A DNA stretch of 17,649 nt, from assembly GCA_019415645.1 (NCBI GenBank), contig DXYV01000051.1:1-17649 (forward strand), written 5' to 3'. Origin of the DNA: Clostridiales bacterium. GTDB taxonomy: Bacteria; Bacillota; Clostridia; Oscillospirales; Oscillospiraceae. The notes under the pieces were generated by a model. It had not been told where the DNA came from. It saw only the letters and a program-made list of their open reading frames with translations, and did no database searches. A program made the translations under genes and the position numbers. Shown here piece by piece: positions 16,560 to 17,649 of this stretch; the first letter of the stretch is position 1, and every line of letters starts with the position of its first letter.

Positions 16560-17649
16560 CGTCCATCAGCCTCCTTCATTTCCTGGGGTTTGGTCGTCAT
16601 AATGCGATACAGTTCGGTGTTTTTCGGGAAGTGATCCACAAAGGGCAGAATCGTGGAGCCGTAGAACAGCAGCCCCTCGCCCTCGCCGGAGTGGGTCACA
16701 TAGGACAGCTGGTGCGGGGAAATGCCCAGCTGCCGGGCCAAAATCTGCCGGTCGCCGCCCGCCTGGTTGAGCATATACACGAAGTCGGAGTTTTCAAAGA
16801 TGTTCTCCACCTCGCGGGAAGAAAGCAGGTCCTTCACGTTCTGGGTGATCCCGGTCGGGATGCCGCCCCACTTTCTGAACCGCTTCCAAATCTCCACCGT
16901 ATAGGCGGCGGTCTGTTCCTCTTTGAGCAGCAGGTGCATCTCGTCGATGTAGTAGCGGGTGGACTTACGGGCCGCCCGGTTGATGGTGACGCGGTTCCAC
17001 ACCTGGTCCTGCACCACCAGCATCCCGATCTTTTTCAGCTGCTTGCCCAGCTCCTTGATGTCATAGCAGACAATGCGGTTGTTGATGTCCACGTTGCTGC
17101 GGTGGTTGAACACGTTGAGGGAGCCGGTGACGTAGATTTCCAGCGCCGTGGCGATGTACTGCGCCTCTTTCTCATCCTGCGCCCGCAGCAGGTCGTATAA
17201 ATCCTCCAGAATGGGCATATTCTCCGGGCGCGGATCGTTGAGGTAGTCCTGATAGACCAGCCGCACACAGCGGTCAATGATGGTTTTCTGTACCGGCTGT
17301 AATCCGTCCTTTCCGCCCACGATCAGCTCGCACAGCGACAAGATGAAGTCGCTCTTCAGCGACAGCGGGCTTTCATCGTCCGAATAGTCCAGGTTCAGGT
17401 CCATCGGGTTGATGTAGTTGGTGGAGGTGGGCGAGATTTTGATGACCTGCCCGTGCAGGCGCTCCACCAGCGGCGCGTACTCGGCCTCCGGGTCGCAGAT
17501 AATGACATCATCCGAAGTCAGCAGGAAGCAGTTGGCGATCTCGCGCTTGGCCGAAAAGCTCTTGCCGGAACCGGGCGTACCCAGAATCAGGCCGTTGGGG
17601 TTTTTCAGCAGCTTGCGGTCCACCATGATGAGGTTGTTGGACAGGGCGT
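16556..17649 (-). CDS. VirB4-type conjugation ATPase, C-terminal part (5' end cut by window edge)
   Basis: The frame is open to the right edge and about 364 residues are visible. Visible motifs are LSNNLIMVDRKLLKNPNG, Walker A GTPGSGKSF, ICDPEAEY, Walker B with RYYIDEMHLLL, and WGGIPTGITQNVKDLL with ENSDFVYMLNQAGGDRQIL near the C-terminus. This is the motor domain of VirB4/TraE-like ATPases that energise type IV secretion at the inner face of the membrane, of the CD1110 type found in CTn elements. The N-terminal domain lies outside the window. The methionine at 17626 is internal and not the start, since the conserved ALSNNLI segment precedes it in frame. The stop overlaps the next gene by ATGA. 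Confidence 0.95.
   Translation of the reverse strand, partial: ALSNNLIMVDRKLLKNPNGLILGTPGSGKSFSAKREIANCFLLTSDDVIICDPEAEYAPLVERLHGQVIKISPTSTNYINPMDLNLDYSDDESPLSLKSDFILSLCELIVGGKDGLQPVQKTIIDRCVRLVYQDYLNDPRPENMPILEDLYDLLRAQDEKEAQYIATALEIYVTGSLNVFNHRSNVDINNRIVCYDIKELGKQLKKIGMLVVQDQVWNRVTINRAARKSTRYYIDEMHLLLKEEQTAAYTVEIWKRFRKWGGIPTGITQNVKDLLSSREVENIFENSDFVYMLNQAGGDRQILARQLGISPHQLSYVTHSGEGEGLLFYGSTILPFVDHFPKNTELYRIMTTKPQEMKEADGR

Overview
The window is an internal slice of an integrative and conjugative element of the Tn1549 / Clostridioides difficile CTn type. The element sits in a GC-rich Firmicute, most likely a gut Oscillospiraceae/Ruminococcaceae relative. The evidence is the gene set itself (VirB4-type ATPase, CD1108-like hydrolase, DUF4315, DUF4366/CD1107-like protein, topoisomerase III, ArdC-like protein, TTRAP, giant methylase-helicase, TnpV), strong AGGAGG-type ribosome binding sites and high third-position GC. 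The host assignment is inference; no taxonomic marker gene is present.

Every gene I accept is on the minus strand, so the operon reads from right to left. At the right edge are the transfer-machine genes: the C-terminal part of a VirB4 ATPase (cut by the edge), a small unknown protein, a membrane-anchored CHAP-type peptidoglycan hydrolase, a coiled-coil DUF4315 protein and a secreted/membrane DUF4366 protein. The middle holds a 66-residue Cys-rich protein, a membrane-anchored protein resembling only the all-alpha domain of VirD4 coupling proteins, topoisomerase III and a 93-residue unknown. The left part is the DNA-processing and anti-restriction block: a CHC2 zinc finger fused to an ArdC-like domain, a zinc-peptidase motif and a YodL-like region; a small TTRAP protein; and a giant ArdC-N / N6-adenine methylase / SNF2-type helicase protein running off the left edge. 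Several junctions are 4-base ATGA overlaps, so the block is probably one translationally coupled polycistronic unit.

The most unusual feature is at about 5776-6132. A complete tnpV gene with its own ribosome binding site lies wholly inside the giant methylase-helicase ORF, in the +1 frame. The methylase-helicase frame stays open through it and encodes a Gly/Pro/Arg/Asp-rich linker with poorly adapted codons, while the tnpV frame has host-like codon use. A terminator-like hairpin sits just downstream of the tnpV stop, also inside the larger ORF. Two further points deserve attention: two related ArdC-N-like domains occur in adjacent large proteins of different architecture, and a coupling-protein-like helical domain stands alone without its ATPase.

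Together the genes suggest a transfer envelope complex (VirB4, hydrolase, DUF4366), DNA topology and processing (topoisomerase III, CHC2 protein) and protection of incoming DNA (ArdC-like domains and the methylase-helicase, which has a DarB-like layout). The relaxase, VirD4, VirB6, integrase, oriT and element ends are not in this window. No intergenic stretch exceeds 100 bases, and I see no tRNA, rRNA, CRISPR or IS element.
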